From Salinilacustrithrix flava (GTDB taxonomy: Bacteria; Actinomycetota; Acidimicrobiia; Acidimicrobiales; Salinilacustritrichaceae): a stretch of 64,000 nucleotides of DNA. Positions within the stretch are counted from its first letter, which is position 1, and every line of letters starts with the position of its first letter. Below, piece after piece: positions 45,875-53,695 of this stretch. The notes below the pieces were generated by a model. The model saw only the letters and a list, made by a program, of their open reading frames with translations. It searched no databases and was not told where the DNA came from. The stretch is from positions 62,001 to 126,000 of the forward strand of contig JAMYFF010000009.1 in NCBI GenBank assembly GCA_024128875.1, written 5' to 3'. The position numbers and the translations under genes were made by a program.

Positions 45875-45937
45875 GCGGCGTGCAGCTCGGCTCCACGCAG
45901 CGCTCCGAGGTCGATTGTGACACGCCGCCGGAGCGAA

Positions 45938-47095
45938 TCACGGATCGAGGGGTCGCAGCACCAGCCCCTCGCCCTTGGCGAAGGACAGACCGGCCCGACC
46001 CTCCAGCAGATCGCCGATGTCGGTGGCCAGCGCCTCGGCCCGCCACCCGGTGGCGAGGCGGTTGTCCGGATCGTCGCGCAGGAACCCCTCGAGGTCGCCC
46101 CTGGTGGCCAGCACCGCGGGATCCAGGTCGAGCTCCCGGGCCCGCTGGGACACCCACGACATGAGGAGCGGCACGGCGCTGCGCAGCTCGGCCGGGACCG
46201 GTCGCTCCACGGGGTACACGACCTCGTCGGCGGCCAGCGCCTTGCCAGCGGCGACGGCATCGAGGACATCGTCGCGGATGGCCTTGGGGATCCCCCGGTC
46301 GCGCAGGCCCCGGATCTTCACCAGGTCCTCCACCGTCGACGGCGGGCGCTGGGCGATGCCGGCCAACGCCAGGTCGGGCAGGACCGAGCGCAGCGGGCGG
46401 TCGACCTCGGCGGCGTGGGCCTCGCGCCACGCGGCCAGGGCCTGGGCGACGCCGGCCGCCGTGCCCTTCAGCCGGCGGGCTTCCTTCACCCGCCACCACG
46501 CCGTGGTCGGGTCGCTCGGGGCGAGCGAGCGCTCGACGAGCGCGTCGCACTCGCTGCGCACCCACGCCATCCGGCCTCGCTGCTCGAGGGCCTCGGTCAT
46601 CAGGTCGTGGAGCTCGAAGAGGTGCACCACGTCGGACTGGGCGTAGCGCTTGGCGTCCTCGCTCAGCGGACGGGCGAGCCAGTCGGTGAGGCGATCGGCC
46701 TTCGGCAGGTGCACGTCGAGGAGCTTGTTGACCAGCGGCGCCAGGCCGATGCTGCTCATCCCGAGGAACGACGCGGCGATCTGGGTGTCGAAGAGGTCGT
46801 CGGGCACGACGCCCACGGAGTGCTGGAAGACCTCGAGGTCCTGGCCGGCCGCGTGCATCACGACCGTGCGCCCGGTGAGCAGGGCCCCGATCGGGGTGAT
46901 GTCGACGGCCAACGGGTCGATCAGGGCTTCGCCCGTGCCCCAGCCGATCTGCACGAGCGCGCACTGGGGCCAGTAGGTGCGCTCCCGGTGGAACTCGGTG
47001 TCGATGGCGAGGCGTGGGGCGTCGGCCAGCTCGGCGACCAGGGCATCGAGGCCCTCGGTCGTGTCGATCCAGCGGGCGGTGGCGGGCTCAGCCAC
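45938..47095 (-). CDS. rnd: Ribonuclease D
   Basis: A 385-residue 3'-5' exoribonuclease of the DEDDy type, which trims stable RNA precursors such as tRNA 3' ends. The catalytic residues are in AIDTEFHRERTYWPQ (Asp, Glu), MHAAGQDLEVFQ (Asp) and YAQSDVVHLFELHDLM (Tyr, Asp). One or two HRDC domains follow (RPLRSVLPDLALAGIAQRPPSTVEDLVKIRGL). GTG at 47095 overlaps the preceding gene by eight bases, so it is coupled to the MobA-rhodanese gene. Confidence 0.94.
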   Translation of the reverse strand: MAEPATARWIDTTEGLDALVAELADAPRLAIDTEFHRERTYWPQCALVQIGWGTGEALIDPLAVDITPIGALLTGRTVVMHAAGQDLEVFQHSVGVVPDDLFDTQIAASFLGMSSIGLAPLVNKLLDVHLPKADRLTDWLARPLSEDAKRYAQSDVVHLFELHDLMTEALEQRGRMAWVRSECDALVERSLAPSDPTTAWWRVKEARRLKGTAAGVAQALAAWREAHAAEVDRPLRSVLPDLALAGIAQRPPSTVEDLVKIRGLRDRGIPKAIRDDVLDAVAAGKALAADEVVYPVERPVPAELRSAVPLLMSWVSQRARELDLDPAVLATRGDLEGFLRDDPDNRLATGWRAEALATDIGDLLEGRAGLSFAKGEGLVLRPLDP

Positions 47096-48017
47096 CCTGT
47101 TCGACCGCGTTCCCCGCTTCGACCCAGGCCAGCGTGCCGCCCGCGACGTTGACGGCGTCGACGCCGTTGGCCCGGAGGTGCTCGACCGCCTTGCCGCTGC
47201 GTCCGCCCGAACGGCAGATGACGTAGACGGTCTCGTCGGTCGGGAACTCGCCCAGGCGGTCGGGGACCTCGCCGAGCGGGACGAGGCGGGCGCCGGGCGC
47301 GTGGCCCTGCTCGTACTCGTCGGGCTGGCGCACGTCGAACAGCGGGGCGCCGTCGTCGAGCTTCTGGCGGAGCGTGGGGATGTCGATCGCGGGAACCTGC
47401 ACGGATCCGATGCTAGGAGTTCCGGCACCGGAACCGGCACCAGGCGGGCTCGCGAGGAGGTCCTCGGGACGGTCGGCATCGTGGACCGCAGCTGCAGCGA
47501 CGTCGTCGAGCGTGGCGACCCGCAGCGACAGCGCCGCCCCGGCCACGGAGCGCTCACCGGCGCGGAACACGTCACCGAGGATCCCGGCGATGCGCCGGTC
47601 CCACACCCCGTGCAGCCACTGGTGGCGGCCGTCGACCACCGGCACCACGGCATCGGATCCGCACCGGGTCCGGGCCGCGACGGTGCGGGCGATGGTCCCG
47701 GGATCCGGATCGGTGAGGTCGCAGGCCAGCACGACGGCGACGTCGGCCGATCGGTGCGGGTCGGCGAGCGCCGTGATGAGCCCGCCGAGCGGGCCCTCGC
47801 CCGGCCAACGGTCGGGTTCGACGTGCAGACCGCGACCAGCGAGCGCCGCTGCGTCACCGCCGATGGCCACCACCCGGTCGGCCCCGGCCGCCCGGAGCGC
47901 GTCGGCGACCCGGCGGGCCATGGCGGTGCCGTCCACCTCGACCAGCGCCTTGTCCCGGCCCATCCGGCGGCTGGCTCCGCCGCAGAGCACGTAGCCGTCG
48001 AAGCGGTCGGTCGCCAC
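47088..48017 (-). CDS. MobA-like nucleotidyltransferase fused to a rhodanese domain
   Basis: A 309-residue protein. Residues 1-190 are a MobA-type molybdenum cofactor guanylyltransferase (YVLCGGASRRMGRDKALVEVDG, VVAIGGDAAAL, PGEGPLGGLITAL, VVLACDLTDPDP). Residues about 206-309 are a rhodanese domain (DGAPLFDVRQPDEYEQGHAPGARLVPLGEVPDRL) with active-site loop CRSGGRSGKA. The junction (PPGAGSGAGTPSIGSVQVP) contains a TAGCAT hexamer 7 bases before an in-frame GTG at 47402, so a 104-residue rhodanese could also be made alone. GTG start at 48017. Sulfur transfer plus Mo-cofactor work fits the fusion, but this is inference. Confidence 0.88.
   Translation of the reverse strand: MATDRFDGYVLCGGASRRMGRDKALVEVDGTAMARRVADALRAAGADRVVAIGGDAAALAGRGLHVEPDRWPGEGPLGGLITALADPHRSADVAVVLACDLTDPDPGTIARTVAARTRCGSDAVVPVVDGRHQWLHGVWDRRIAGILGDVFRAGERSVAGAALSLRVATLDDVAAAAVHDADRPEDLLASPPGAGSGAGTPSIGSVQVPAIDIPTLRQKLDDGAPLFDVRQPDEYEQGHAPGARLVPLGEVPDRLGEFPTDETVYVICRSGGRSGKAVEHLRANGVDAVNVAGGTLAWVEAGNAVEQGG
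47410..47415 (-). promoter_or_regulatory. Possible internal -10 element before the rhodanese half
   Basis: TAGCAT on the minus strand, 7 bases before the in-frame GTG at 47402, within the coding sequence of the fusion. Confidence 0.35.
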
Positions 48018-48019
48018 GA

Positions 48020-48946
48020 TCAGCCGTTCCGGATGCGGGCGAGGTCGTCGAGGTCGGCCTGGTCGAAGTCCCGGGGCGGCCCACCGCTCAGCACGCTGCC
48101 GAGCAGGGTCGACTCGACCGCGTAGTACATGACCGATCCGCGGTTCGGGCTGTGGCCCGGGTGCTCCGGATCCTGGCGGCCGGTGTCGAGCACCAGGTCC
48201 ACGAGGCCGAGCAGGTGACCGACCTCGTGCATCGTCACCGCGTCCTCCACCGCTGATGGGTTGCCGAGCATGCCGGCCGCCTCGTCGACCCGTTCGGCGA
48301 ACACGGCCGCCACGTCGCCCCGGACCGCAACGCCGACCGCCCGCTCGTTCTCCGCGAACCCGCCCCGCAGGTACAGCAGCGTCAGCACCGCCTGCTCGGC
48401 CGTCTGCGCCGGGGCCGACTCGTCGGCGAGGGACCGCAGCTCCTCGCTGGTCCACGACCGCGCCCCGCCGCCCACACCCACGCCGGCGGCGGCGACCGCC
48501 ACCGACTTGCCGCTGAGCTGGGCGAGCACCTGGCGCACGCGCTCGGGGGCCGCGGTCCGGGGGCCGGCGCCGTCCTGGGCCAACACCTGGACGAGCACGC
48601 GCTCGGAGCCGGACGGCCGCAGGTACCTCGCCGCCATGGAGCCGACCGGGCCGGCCGGCGCCACCGGCTCGGCGGCCTCGTCCGGCGCCGGGTCCGCCGG
48701 CGGCGCCGCGGGGTCGGCCGGTGCGCTCCCGCCGGGCGGGGCGCTCCCGCCGGGGGTGCCGTCCTCACCCGTCGACGACGGTGCCTCGGTCGGCACCGAC
48801 TGCTCGGGTGCGGCGGCCTGGGCCGGTGCCGGCGTGGTCGTGGTGGCCGCCTCCGACTCCTCCGCATCGGTGCCGCACGCGGCGGCGATCACCGAACCGG
48901 CCAGCAGCAGCGCCGCCACACGACCGCACCGGAGCGAGGTGGACAC
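48020..48946 (-). CDS. Secreted lipoprotein metalloprotease (metzincin type)
   Basis: A 308-residue lipoprotein with lipobox VIAAAC, then a long Ala/Pro/Thr linker (residues about 27-100) and a C-terminal protease-like domain. The zinc motif HEVGHLLGLVD (H-E-x-x-H-x-x-G-x-x-D) uses Asp as third ligand, as in snapalysin-type metzincins, and the Met-turn is SVMYY. The domain is only about 170 residues, close to the smallest metzincins. It would act outside the cell, tethered to the membrane. GTG start, five bases after DUF3151. Confidence 0.85.
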   Translation of the reverse strand: MSTSLRCGRVAALLLAGSVIAAACGTDAEESEAATTTTPAPAQAAAPEQSVPTEAPSSTGEDGTPGGSAPPGGSAPADPAAPPADPAPDEAAEPVAPAGPVGSMAARYLRPSGSERVLVQVLAQDGAGPRTAAPERVRQVLAQLSGKSVAVAAAGVGVGGGARSWTSEELRSLADESAPAQTAEQAVLTLLYLRGGFAENERAVGVAVRGDVAAVFAERVDEAAGMLGNPSAVEDAVTMHEVGHLLGLVDLVLDTGRQDPEHPGHSPNRGSVMYYAVESTLLGSVLSGGPPRDFDQADLDDLARIRNG

Positions 48947-48951
48947 GCGGG

Positions 48952-49383
48952 TCAGGCGGGCCGGCCGGCCGGGTCGAGCTGGGCCAGGAACTGCGCGCAG
49001 CGCTCGGCCTCGTCCGCCTCACCGATGGCCTCCGCGGCACGGCGCAGGCCGTCGAGGGAGCGCAGGAACCCGGTGTTCTGCGGGTGCACCCAGCGCACGT
49101 AGCCCGAGCCCCGCCACCCGTTGGCGCGCAGCCGGTCGAGGCCGCGGTGGTAGCCGACCCGGTAGGCGGCGTAGGCCTCGACCTGATCGCGGGCCTCATC
49201 GCCGAGCGCTGCCCACGCGTGCAGGCACCGGGGGTGGTCGGCGACCACAGCGGCGACGGCCCGGCGACGTTCTTCGTCGGGCAGGTCCTCGGCCGCAGCG
49301 AGGCGCTCCAGGGCATCGGCCGGCTCAGGATCCAGCACGGTCTCGGGCGGACCGCTGGCGGACAGGTTCACCGATTGCGACAT
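48952..49383 (-). CDS. DUF3151 family protein
   Basis: A 143-residue helical protein of the actinobacterial DUF3151 family, function unknown. The family blocks are clear: HAWAALGDEARDQVEAYAAYRVGYHRGLDRLRANGWRGSGYVRW and NTGFLRSLDGLRRAAEAIGEADEAERCAQFL. No signal peptide. It begins a minus-strand run (DUF3151, metzincin, MobA-rhodanese, RNase D). ATG start, 6 bases after TAGGCT. Confidence 0.92.
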   Translation of the reverse strand: MSQSVNLSASGPPETVLDPEPADALERLAAAEDLPDEERRRAVAAVVADHPRCLHAWAALGDEARDQVEAYAAYRVGYHRGLDRLRANGWRGSGYVRWVHPQNTGFLRSLDGLRRAAEAIGEADEAERCAQFLAQLDPAGRPA

Positions 49384-49389
49384 GGACCG

Positions 49390-49395
49390 AGCCTA
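49390..49395 (-). promoter_or_regulatory. Putative -10 element for the DUF3151 gene
   Basis: TAGGCT on the minus strand, 6 bases before the ATG. Confidence 0.5.
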
Positions 49396-49442
49396 CGGCC
49401 GCGGCCCGCCCGTCCTTCCACCACGGAGGGGACTCCGTGTCG

Positions 49443-49448
49443 TACGTT
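49443..49448 (+). promoter_or_regulatory. Putative -10 element for the 90-residue membrane protein gene
   Basis: TACGTT on the plus strand, 7 bases before the GTG at 49456. Confidence 0.45.
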
Positions 49449-49455
49449 GCGTGCC

Positions 49456-49728
49456 GTGGGAACCATCCTCGCCGCCGCCCCCTACGAGGAGTTCGTCCGG
49501 GACAACAGCCCGGTCCTCGCCGTCGTCTTCTGCCTGATCCTCGCGCTGCTGGTCATCCGCCTCGTGGTGAAGACCATGACCCGGATGATCCTGCTGTCGA
49601 CGCTGCTGCTGATGGTCCTGTTCGTCTACGTGGAGCGGAACAACATCCAGGAGTGCACGCAGACCTGCGAGTGCGCGATCGCCGGCATCCACGTCGAGCT
49701 GCCGGGCTGCGACCCGGCCCGCATCTAG
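49456..49728 (+). CDS. Small membrane protein with a cysteine-rich tail
   Basis: A 90-residue protein with one or two membrane helices (about 17-38 and 44-58) and a C-terminal extracytoplasmic-looking tail with four cysteines (CTQTCECAIAGIHVELPGC), which could form disulfides or bind a metal. Not recognised. GTG start; its stop overlaps the stop of the convergent hydrolase gene. Confidence 0.68.
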   Translation: MGTILAAAPYEEFVRDNSPVLAVVFCLILALLVIRLVVKTMTRMILLSTLLLMVLFVYVERNNIQECTQTCECAIAGIHVELPGCDPARI

Positions 49729-50525
49729 ACCTCGGGGACGAGACCCAGCTCGGCCACGAGCCGTCGCACCATGGTCGCCACCGCGGCCGGATGCGTCAGG
49801 TGGACGCCGTGGCCCGAGCCCGCCACCACCTCGAGATCGGCGCCCGGCACGCGGTCGGCCACGAGCCGGGCGGACTCACCGTGGTGCGGCGCACCCTCGG
49901 TGCCGTGCGCAGCGAGCACGGGCACCCGGATGGAGGTGAGCTCGAAGGGCGGCGGGTTCGGCGGGCGGAGCTGGGCGAGCTCGGCCACCAGCGTCGGCCC
50001 CTCGGCTCGCCGGGCCTCCCTGGTCCGCCGGGGCAGGCGCTCCCATCGCTGGTCGCCGACCATGCGGCGCATGAACCGCTCCCCCGCATCCTCGGGATCG
50101 TCGGCCGACGCCACTGCGGCCGCACCTGCGCTCCCGCTCGGCCACCAGTCCATCCAGGGCAGCGGGGGCTCGAAGGCCACCACCCCGGCGACGCGCTCGG
50201 GCACCTCGGCTGCGGCGGCGAGGGCCACGGTCGCGCCGTAGGAGTGGCCGAACACGACCGGCGGCGGACCGCCGCCCCTCATCCAGTCGATGACGTCCAC
50301 CAGGTCCTCGACCTGCTGGTGGAAGCCCGCGGGCGGGCCGAGCGACACCGAGCGGGCGTAGCCACGGCGGTCGTAGCGGGCCACCCGCAGGTCGGACAGG
50401 GCCTTGCGGACGCGACCGAAGCTGGACGAGCGGTCCATGGTGCCGTGCACCAGCACGACCCCTGGCCCCTCGCCGGCGACGTCGCGCCAGCACCGGCCCT
50501 CGGCGACGAGGTCCTCTGCCGTCAC
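49725..50525 (-). CDS. Alpha/beta hydrolase
   Basis: A 266-residue alpha/beta-hydrolase. The oxyanion HGTMDRSS, the nucleophile elbow GHSYGAT (Ser at about 95) and a late His in GSGHGVHLTHP form a recognisable triad; the acid is probably in the segment before (AHGTEG region). The substrate is unknown. The GTG overlaps the pyruvate kinase stop (GTGA), so it is cotranscribed with pyk. Confidence 0.9.
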   Translation of the reverse strand: MTAEDLVAEGRCWRDVAGEGPGVVLVHGTMDRSSSFGRVRKALSDLRVARYDRRGYARSVSLGPPAGFHQQVEDLVDVIDWMRGGGPPPVVFGHSYGATVALAAAAEVPERVAGVVAFEPPLPWMDWWPSGSAGAAAVASADDPEDAGERFMRRMVGDQRWERLPRRTREARRAEGPTLVAELAQLRPPNPPPFELTSIRVPVLAAHGTEGAPHHGESARLVADRVPGADLEVVAGSGHGVHLTHPAAVATMVRRLVAELGLVPEV

Positions 50526-51946
50526 GCGACGCGCACGACGCGCAGCACGTCGGTGGTGCCCGCCCCGTCGGCGGCGCCGGCCAGGACGGCGACGAGGTTG
50601 CCGGCCTTGATGTAGCCAGCCTTCACCGACTTCTCGACCGCGTGCCAGACCATCTCGTCGGTGCTGCCGTACTGGTCCATCTTCAGCGGCTTCGTGCCCC
50701 ACACCAGCGACAGCTTGCGCACCGTGTCCTCGTGCGGGCTGGCCCCGACGAGCACGCCGGGCGGGCGGAACCGGGAGATGGCCCGGGCCGTGTAGCCCGA
50801 GTTGGTGCACGAGATGATGGCGTCGAGCTCGAGCTCGGTGGCCAGGCGCCACGCCGCGTGGCTCATGCCGGCGGTGATGCGGGTGGTGACGTCGAGCTGC
50901 ACCTGCCCCTGGATGCGGCCGAGCTGGCTGCCCCAGGTGCTGTAGTCGGCCGCGGCCTCGGCCCGCTCGCACAGGTGCGACATCGTCTTGATGACCAGCA
51001 CCGGGTTGTGGCCGATCGCGGTCTCGGCGGAGAGCATCACCGCGGTGGTGCCGTCGAACACGGCGTTGGCCACGTCGGTGGCCTCGGCCCGGGTGGGCGA
51101 CGGCGAGTGGATCATGGACTCGAGCATCTGGGTGGCGGTGATGACCGGCACGCCGAAGGACACGCCCTGGCGGATGATCTGCTTCTGGAGGTGGGGCACC
51201 TCGGCGATGTCGCACTCGTTGCCGAGGTCGCCGCGGGCCACCATGACGGCGTCGGCCACGTTGACGATGGCGTCGAGCGCCTCGACCGCCGCCTTGGTCT
51301 CGATCTTGGCGACCACGTCGGCGCCCTGGGCCAGATCCTTGACGGCAGCGACCTCGTCGGCCGAGCGCACGAAGGAGGCGGCGACGAAGTCGAGCTCGCC
51401 GGCCAGCCCCTCGAGCAGCGCGATGTCCTGGTCGGTGGGCACCGACACCCGCAGCTTGGCGGAGGGCAGGGTGACGCCCGGACGGCCCTGGATGCGACCG
51501 CCGTGCTCGACCTCGACCATGAGGCGGCTGCCGTCGTTCTCCACCGCGATGAGCCGGACGGCGCCGTCGCCGAGGACGAGCGTGTCGCCGACCTCGACGG
51601 CTTCGAGGAGGTGCTCGTAGTCGACGTGGATGTGGTCCGGTGCCGTCGGGGCGTCTCCGGGGCGGACCTCGATGCGCTGGCCCTCGGCCAGGAACAGGCC
51701 GCCGTCCTCGATGACCGGGCCCATGCGGATCTTGGGGCCGGGCAGGTCACCCAGGACCGAGATGGGCTTGTTCAGCTCCGCTGCGACCTTGCGGATCCGC
51801 TTGATCCGCAGCTGGTGCTCCTCGATGGTCCCGTGGGCCAGACCGAGCCGGCACACGTCGACCCCGGCCAGCATCAGGGCCCGCAGGGTCTCCTCGGAAT
51901 CGGAGGCCGGGCCGATGGTGGCGACGATCTTGGTTCGACGGGTCAC
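50522..51946 (-). CDS. pyk: Pyruvate kinase, K+-site residues replaced
   Basis: A 474-residue pyruvate kinase, last step of glycolysis. Catalytic Lys and Mg ligands are present (VVAKIETKAAVE, MVARGDLGNE). The potassium site differs: the block normally RLNFSHG reads RLGLAHG (residues 33-39, so the K+ ligands Asn and Ser become Gly35 and Ala37), and DTKGPEIRT reads DLPGPKIRM (67-75), with Thr to Leu68, Lys to Pro69 and the diagnostic Glu117 to Lys72. Lys at that place marks K+-independent enzymes. GTG start, 6 bases after TAGTGT. Confidence 0.94.
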   Translation of the reverse strand: MTRRTKIVATIGPASDSEETLRALMLAGVDVCRLGLAHGTIEEHQLRIKRIRKVAAELNKPISVLGDLPGPKIRMGPVIEDGGLFLAEGQRIEVRPGDAPTAPDHIHVDYEHLLEAVEVGDTLVLGDGAVRLIAVENDGSRLMVEVEHGGRIQGRPGVTLPSAKLRVSVPTDQDIALLEGLAGELDFVAASFVRSADEVAAVKDLAQGADVVAKIETKAAVEALDAIVNVADAVMVARGDLGNECDIAEVPHLQKQIIRQGVSFGVPVITATQMLESMIHSPSPTRAEATDVANAVFDGTTAVMLSAETAIGHNPVLVIKTMSHLCERAEAAADYSTWGSQLGRIQGQVQLDVTTRITAGMSHAAWRLATELELDAIISCTNSGYTARAISRFRPPGVLVGASPHEDTVRKLSLVWGTKPLKMDQYGSTDEMVWHAVEKSVKAGYIKAGNLVAVLAGAADGAGTTDVLRVVRVA

Positions 51947-51952
51947 GGAACG

Positions 51953-51958
51953 ACACTA
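51953..51958 (-). promoter_or_regulatory. Putative -10 element for pyk
   Basis: TAGTGT on the minus strand, 6 bases before the GTG; same hexamer as before prcB. Confidence 0.5.
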
Positions 51959-51965
51959 CCGAGGC

Positions 51966-51971
51966 CACACT
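51966..51971 (+). promoter_or_regulatory. Putative -10 element for arfB
   Basis: CACACT on the plus strand, 6 bases before the ATG; the same hexamer precedes the FAD oxidase gene at 63467. Confidence 0.4.
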
Positions 51972-51977
51972 GGGGTC

Positions 51978-52391
51978 ATGGCCGGCGACGACGACCTGGT
52001 GACATCTCGGGGCCTGCGCGTCCCGGCCGCGGCGATCCGCTGGTGGGCGAGCCGGTCGGGCGGACCCGGCGGCCAGCACGCCAACACCTCCGACACCCAG
52101 GTGACGGTGGAGCTCGACCTCGAGGCCGCCGACCTGCCCGCTGGCGTCACCGAGCGCCTGCGCAAGGCCCACGGGGACGCCGTCCGGGCGTCGTCGTCGG
52201 ACTCGCGCTCCCAGTACCGGAACCGCCAGCTCGCCCGGAAGCGCCTCGCGGACCTGATCGACGGCGCGGCGAAGCCGCCGGCGCGGCGCCGACCGACCAA
52301 GCCGTCGCGGGGCGCCAAGCGCCGCCGCCTCGAGGCCAAGCGCCAGCAGAGCGAGAAGAAGGCCCGCCGCTCCTGGCGGCCCGACCGCTAG
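51978..52391 (+). CDS. arfB: Ribosome-rescue peptidyl-tRNA hydrolase ArfB
   Basis: A 137-residue RF-1 domain protein. The catalytic GGQ is in SRSGGPGGQHANTSDTQV, and the C-terminal tail is highly basic (RRRPTKPSRGAKRRRLEAKRQQSEKKARRSWRP), as needed to enter the empty mRNA channel of stalled ribosomes. It hydrolyses peptidyl-tRNA on non-stop complexes. ATG start. Its TAG stop and that of the convergent dehydrogenase share the palindrome CTAG. Confidence 0.95.
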   Translation: MAGDDDLVTSRGLRVPAAAIRWWASRSGGPGGQHANTSDTQVTVELDLEAADLPAGVTERLRKAHGDAVRASSSDSRSQYRNRQLARKRLADLIDGAAKPPARRRPTKPSRGAKRRRLEAKRQQSEKKARRSWRPDR

Positions 52392-53602
52392 CTGCGGGGA
52401 ACCTCGGACCAGGGCTTGTCCTTGTCGACCCGGATGTCGCCGGGAAGACCGAGCACGCGCTCGCCGAGGATGTTCTTCATGACCTCGGTGGTGCCACCCT
52501 CGATGGAGTTGGCCCGGCTGCGCAGGAACGACTGCTGGGTGGAGCCGCCGAACATGCCGACGCCCCCGCTGCGGTCGATGTCGTAGGTCCCGTAGAGCAT
52601 GCCGTGGGCGCCCATGCAGTCGACCGCGAAGCTCATGATGTCCTTGTTGAGCTCGGCCATGGCCAGCTTCGCGACCGAGCCCTCGGGGCCGGGGTCGCCG
52701 AGCTTGCGCATCTCGCTGGCCCGGATGTTGGTGAGCCGGGAGATCTCGGCTCGGACCCAGAGCTGCATGAACTCATCCTTGGTGGCGCCGTCGTCGGGGT
52801 CGCAGTGCTCCTGCCAGGCCTGCTTGGCCACGGCGATGGGGCCGGACTCCCGGGGCGGGATGGAGCCACCGATGGACACCCGCTCGTTCATCAGCGTGGT
52901 GATGGCGACGCGCCAGCCCTCGCCGACCTCGCCGAGGCGCTCGGCGTCGGGGATGCGGACGTCGGTGAAGTACACCTCGTTGAACTCGGCGTCGCCGGTC
53001 ATCTGGCGCAGCGGGCGGACCTCGACGCCGGGCGCCTGCATGTCGACCACGAAGTGGGTGAGGCCGGCGTGCTTGCCCGCCTGCGGGTCGTGGCGGGCCA
53101 CCAGGGTGCCGAAGCGCGACACGTGGGCGAGCGTGGTCCAGACCTTCTGGCCGTTGACGATCCACTCGTCGCCGTCCTTGACCGCGCTGCTGGACAGGCC
53201 GGCGACATCGGAGCCGGCGCCGGGCTCGGAGAACAGCTGGCACCAGATCTCCTCGCCCGTGAACAGCGGGCGCAGGTAGCGGCGCTTCTGCTCGTCGGAG
53301 CCGTGCGTGTAGATGGTGGGCGCCGACATGCCGTGACCGATCGGGTTGCGACCGGCGGCGTTGGGAGCGCCGGCGGCGTGCAGGCGCTCGTTGATCACCT
53401 TCTGGAACTTCGCCGGCAGGCCGAGGCCACCGAAGCCCTCGTCGTAGTGGACCCATGCGAGGCCGGAGTCGAACTGCGCGCCGAGGAACTCGACGACGTC
53501 GGTGTCCTTGGGCGGGTGCGCCTCGAGGAGCGCCTCGACGGCGTCCAGGACGCGCTGCTCGTCAGGATCGGTGACGGTGGGGGTGCGTTCGGTGACGGCC
53601 AT
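52388..53602 (-). CDS. Acyl-CoA dehydrogenase under a palindromic operator
   Basis: A 404-residue acyl-CoA dehydrogenase with all usual blocks: helical N-domain (LLEAHPPKDTDVVEFLG), WCQLFSEPGAGSDVAGLSSSAVKDGDEWIVNGQKVWTTLAHV, QMTGDAEFNEVYFTDVRIP and SIEGGTTEVMKNILGERVLGLPGD. This branch is common in actinobacteria that break down branched or unusual acyl chains. The ATG is 6 bases after TACGAT, and a perfect 16-bp palindrome abuts that hexamer, so expression is very likely repressed by a TetR-type protein. Confidence 0.95.
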   Translation of the reverse strand: MAVTERTPTVTDPDEQRVLDAVEALLEAHPPKDTDVVEFLGAQFDSGLAWVHYDEGFGGLGLPAKFQKVINERLHAAGAPNAAGRNPIGHGMSAPTIYTHGSDEQKRRYLRPLFTGEEIWCQLFSEPGAGSDVAGLSSSAVKDGDEWIVNGQKVWTTLAHVSRFGTLVARHDPQAGKHAGLTHFVVDMQAPGVEVRPLRQMTGDAEFNEVYFTDVRIPDAERLGEVGEGWRVAITTLMNERVSIGGSIPPRESGPIAVAKQAWQEHCDPDDGATKDEFMQLWVRAEISRLTNIRASEMRKLGDPGPEGSVAKLAMAELNKDIMSFAVDCMGAHGMLYGTYDIDRSGGVGMFGGSTQQSFLRSRANSIEGGTTEVMKNILGERVLGLPGDIRVDKDKPWSEVPRS

Positions 53603-53608
53603 GGAGCG

Positions 53609-53614
53609 ATCGTA
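53609..53614 (-). promoter_or_regulatory. Putative -10 element for the acyl-CoA dehydrogenase gene
   Basis: TACGAT on the minus strand, 6 bases before the ATG; one base separates it from the operator. Confidence 0.55.
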
Positions 53615-53615
53615 C

Positions 53616-53631
53616 TTGACCGATCGGTCAA
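53616..53631. promoter_or_regulatory. Palindromic operator, TetR-type
   Basis: TTGACCGATCGGTCAA, a perfect 16-bp palindrome between the expected -35 and -10 regions of the acyl-CoA dehydrogenase promoter. TetR-family regulators of lipid genes use sites of this size and form. A bound dimer would block polymerase. Confidence 0.75.
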
Positions 53632-53664
53632 GGGGAACTCTCGGTCGCTGGGCGACCTCCGAGT

Positions 53665-53695
53665 GAGCTGACGGATGCGAAGCATCCGTCAGCTC
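53665..53695 (-). terminator. Strong hairpin at the end of the flavin reductase gene
   Basis: Perfect 14-bp stem GAGCTGACGGATGC / GCATCCGTCAGCTC with loop GAA, overlapping the flavin reductase stop codon. No T-tract follows. It separates this gene from the operator-controlled dehydrogenase downstream. Confidence 0.65.

Noticed and set aside
52388..52391. CTAG shared by two convergent stop codons as a special signal
   Set aside because: It follows simply from TAG stops meeting head to head; no further structure is present.
50642..53671. A plus-strand frame of 1009 codons opposite pyk and the acyl-CoA dehydrogenase
   Set aside because: It is the reverse-frame shadow typical of GC-rich codon use; low-complexity Val/Gly/Asp/Leu content and no motif, while both minus-strand genes are clear.
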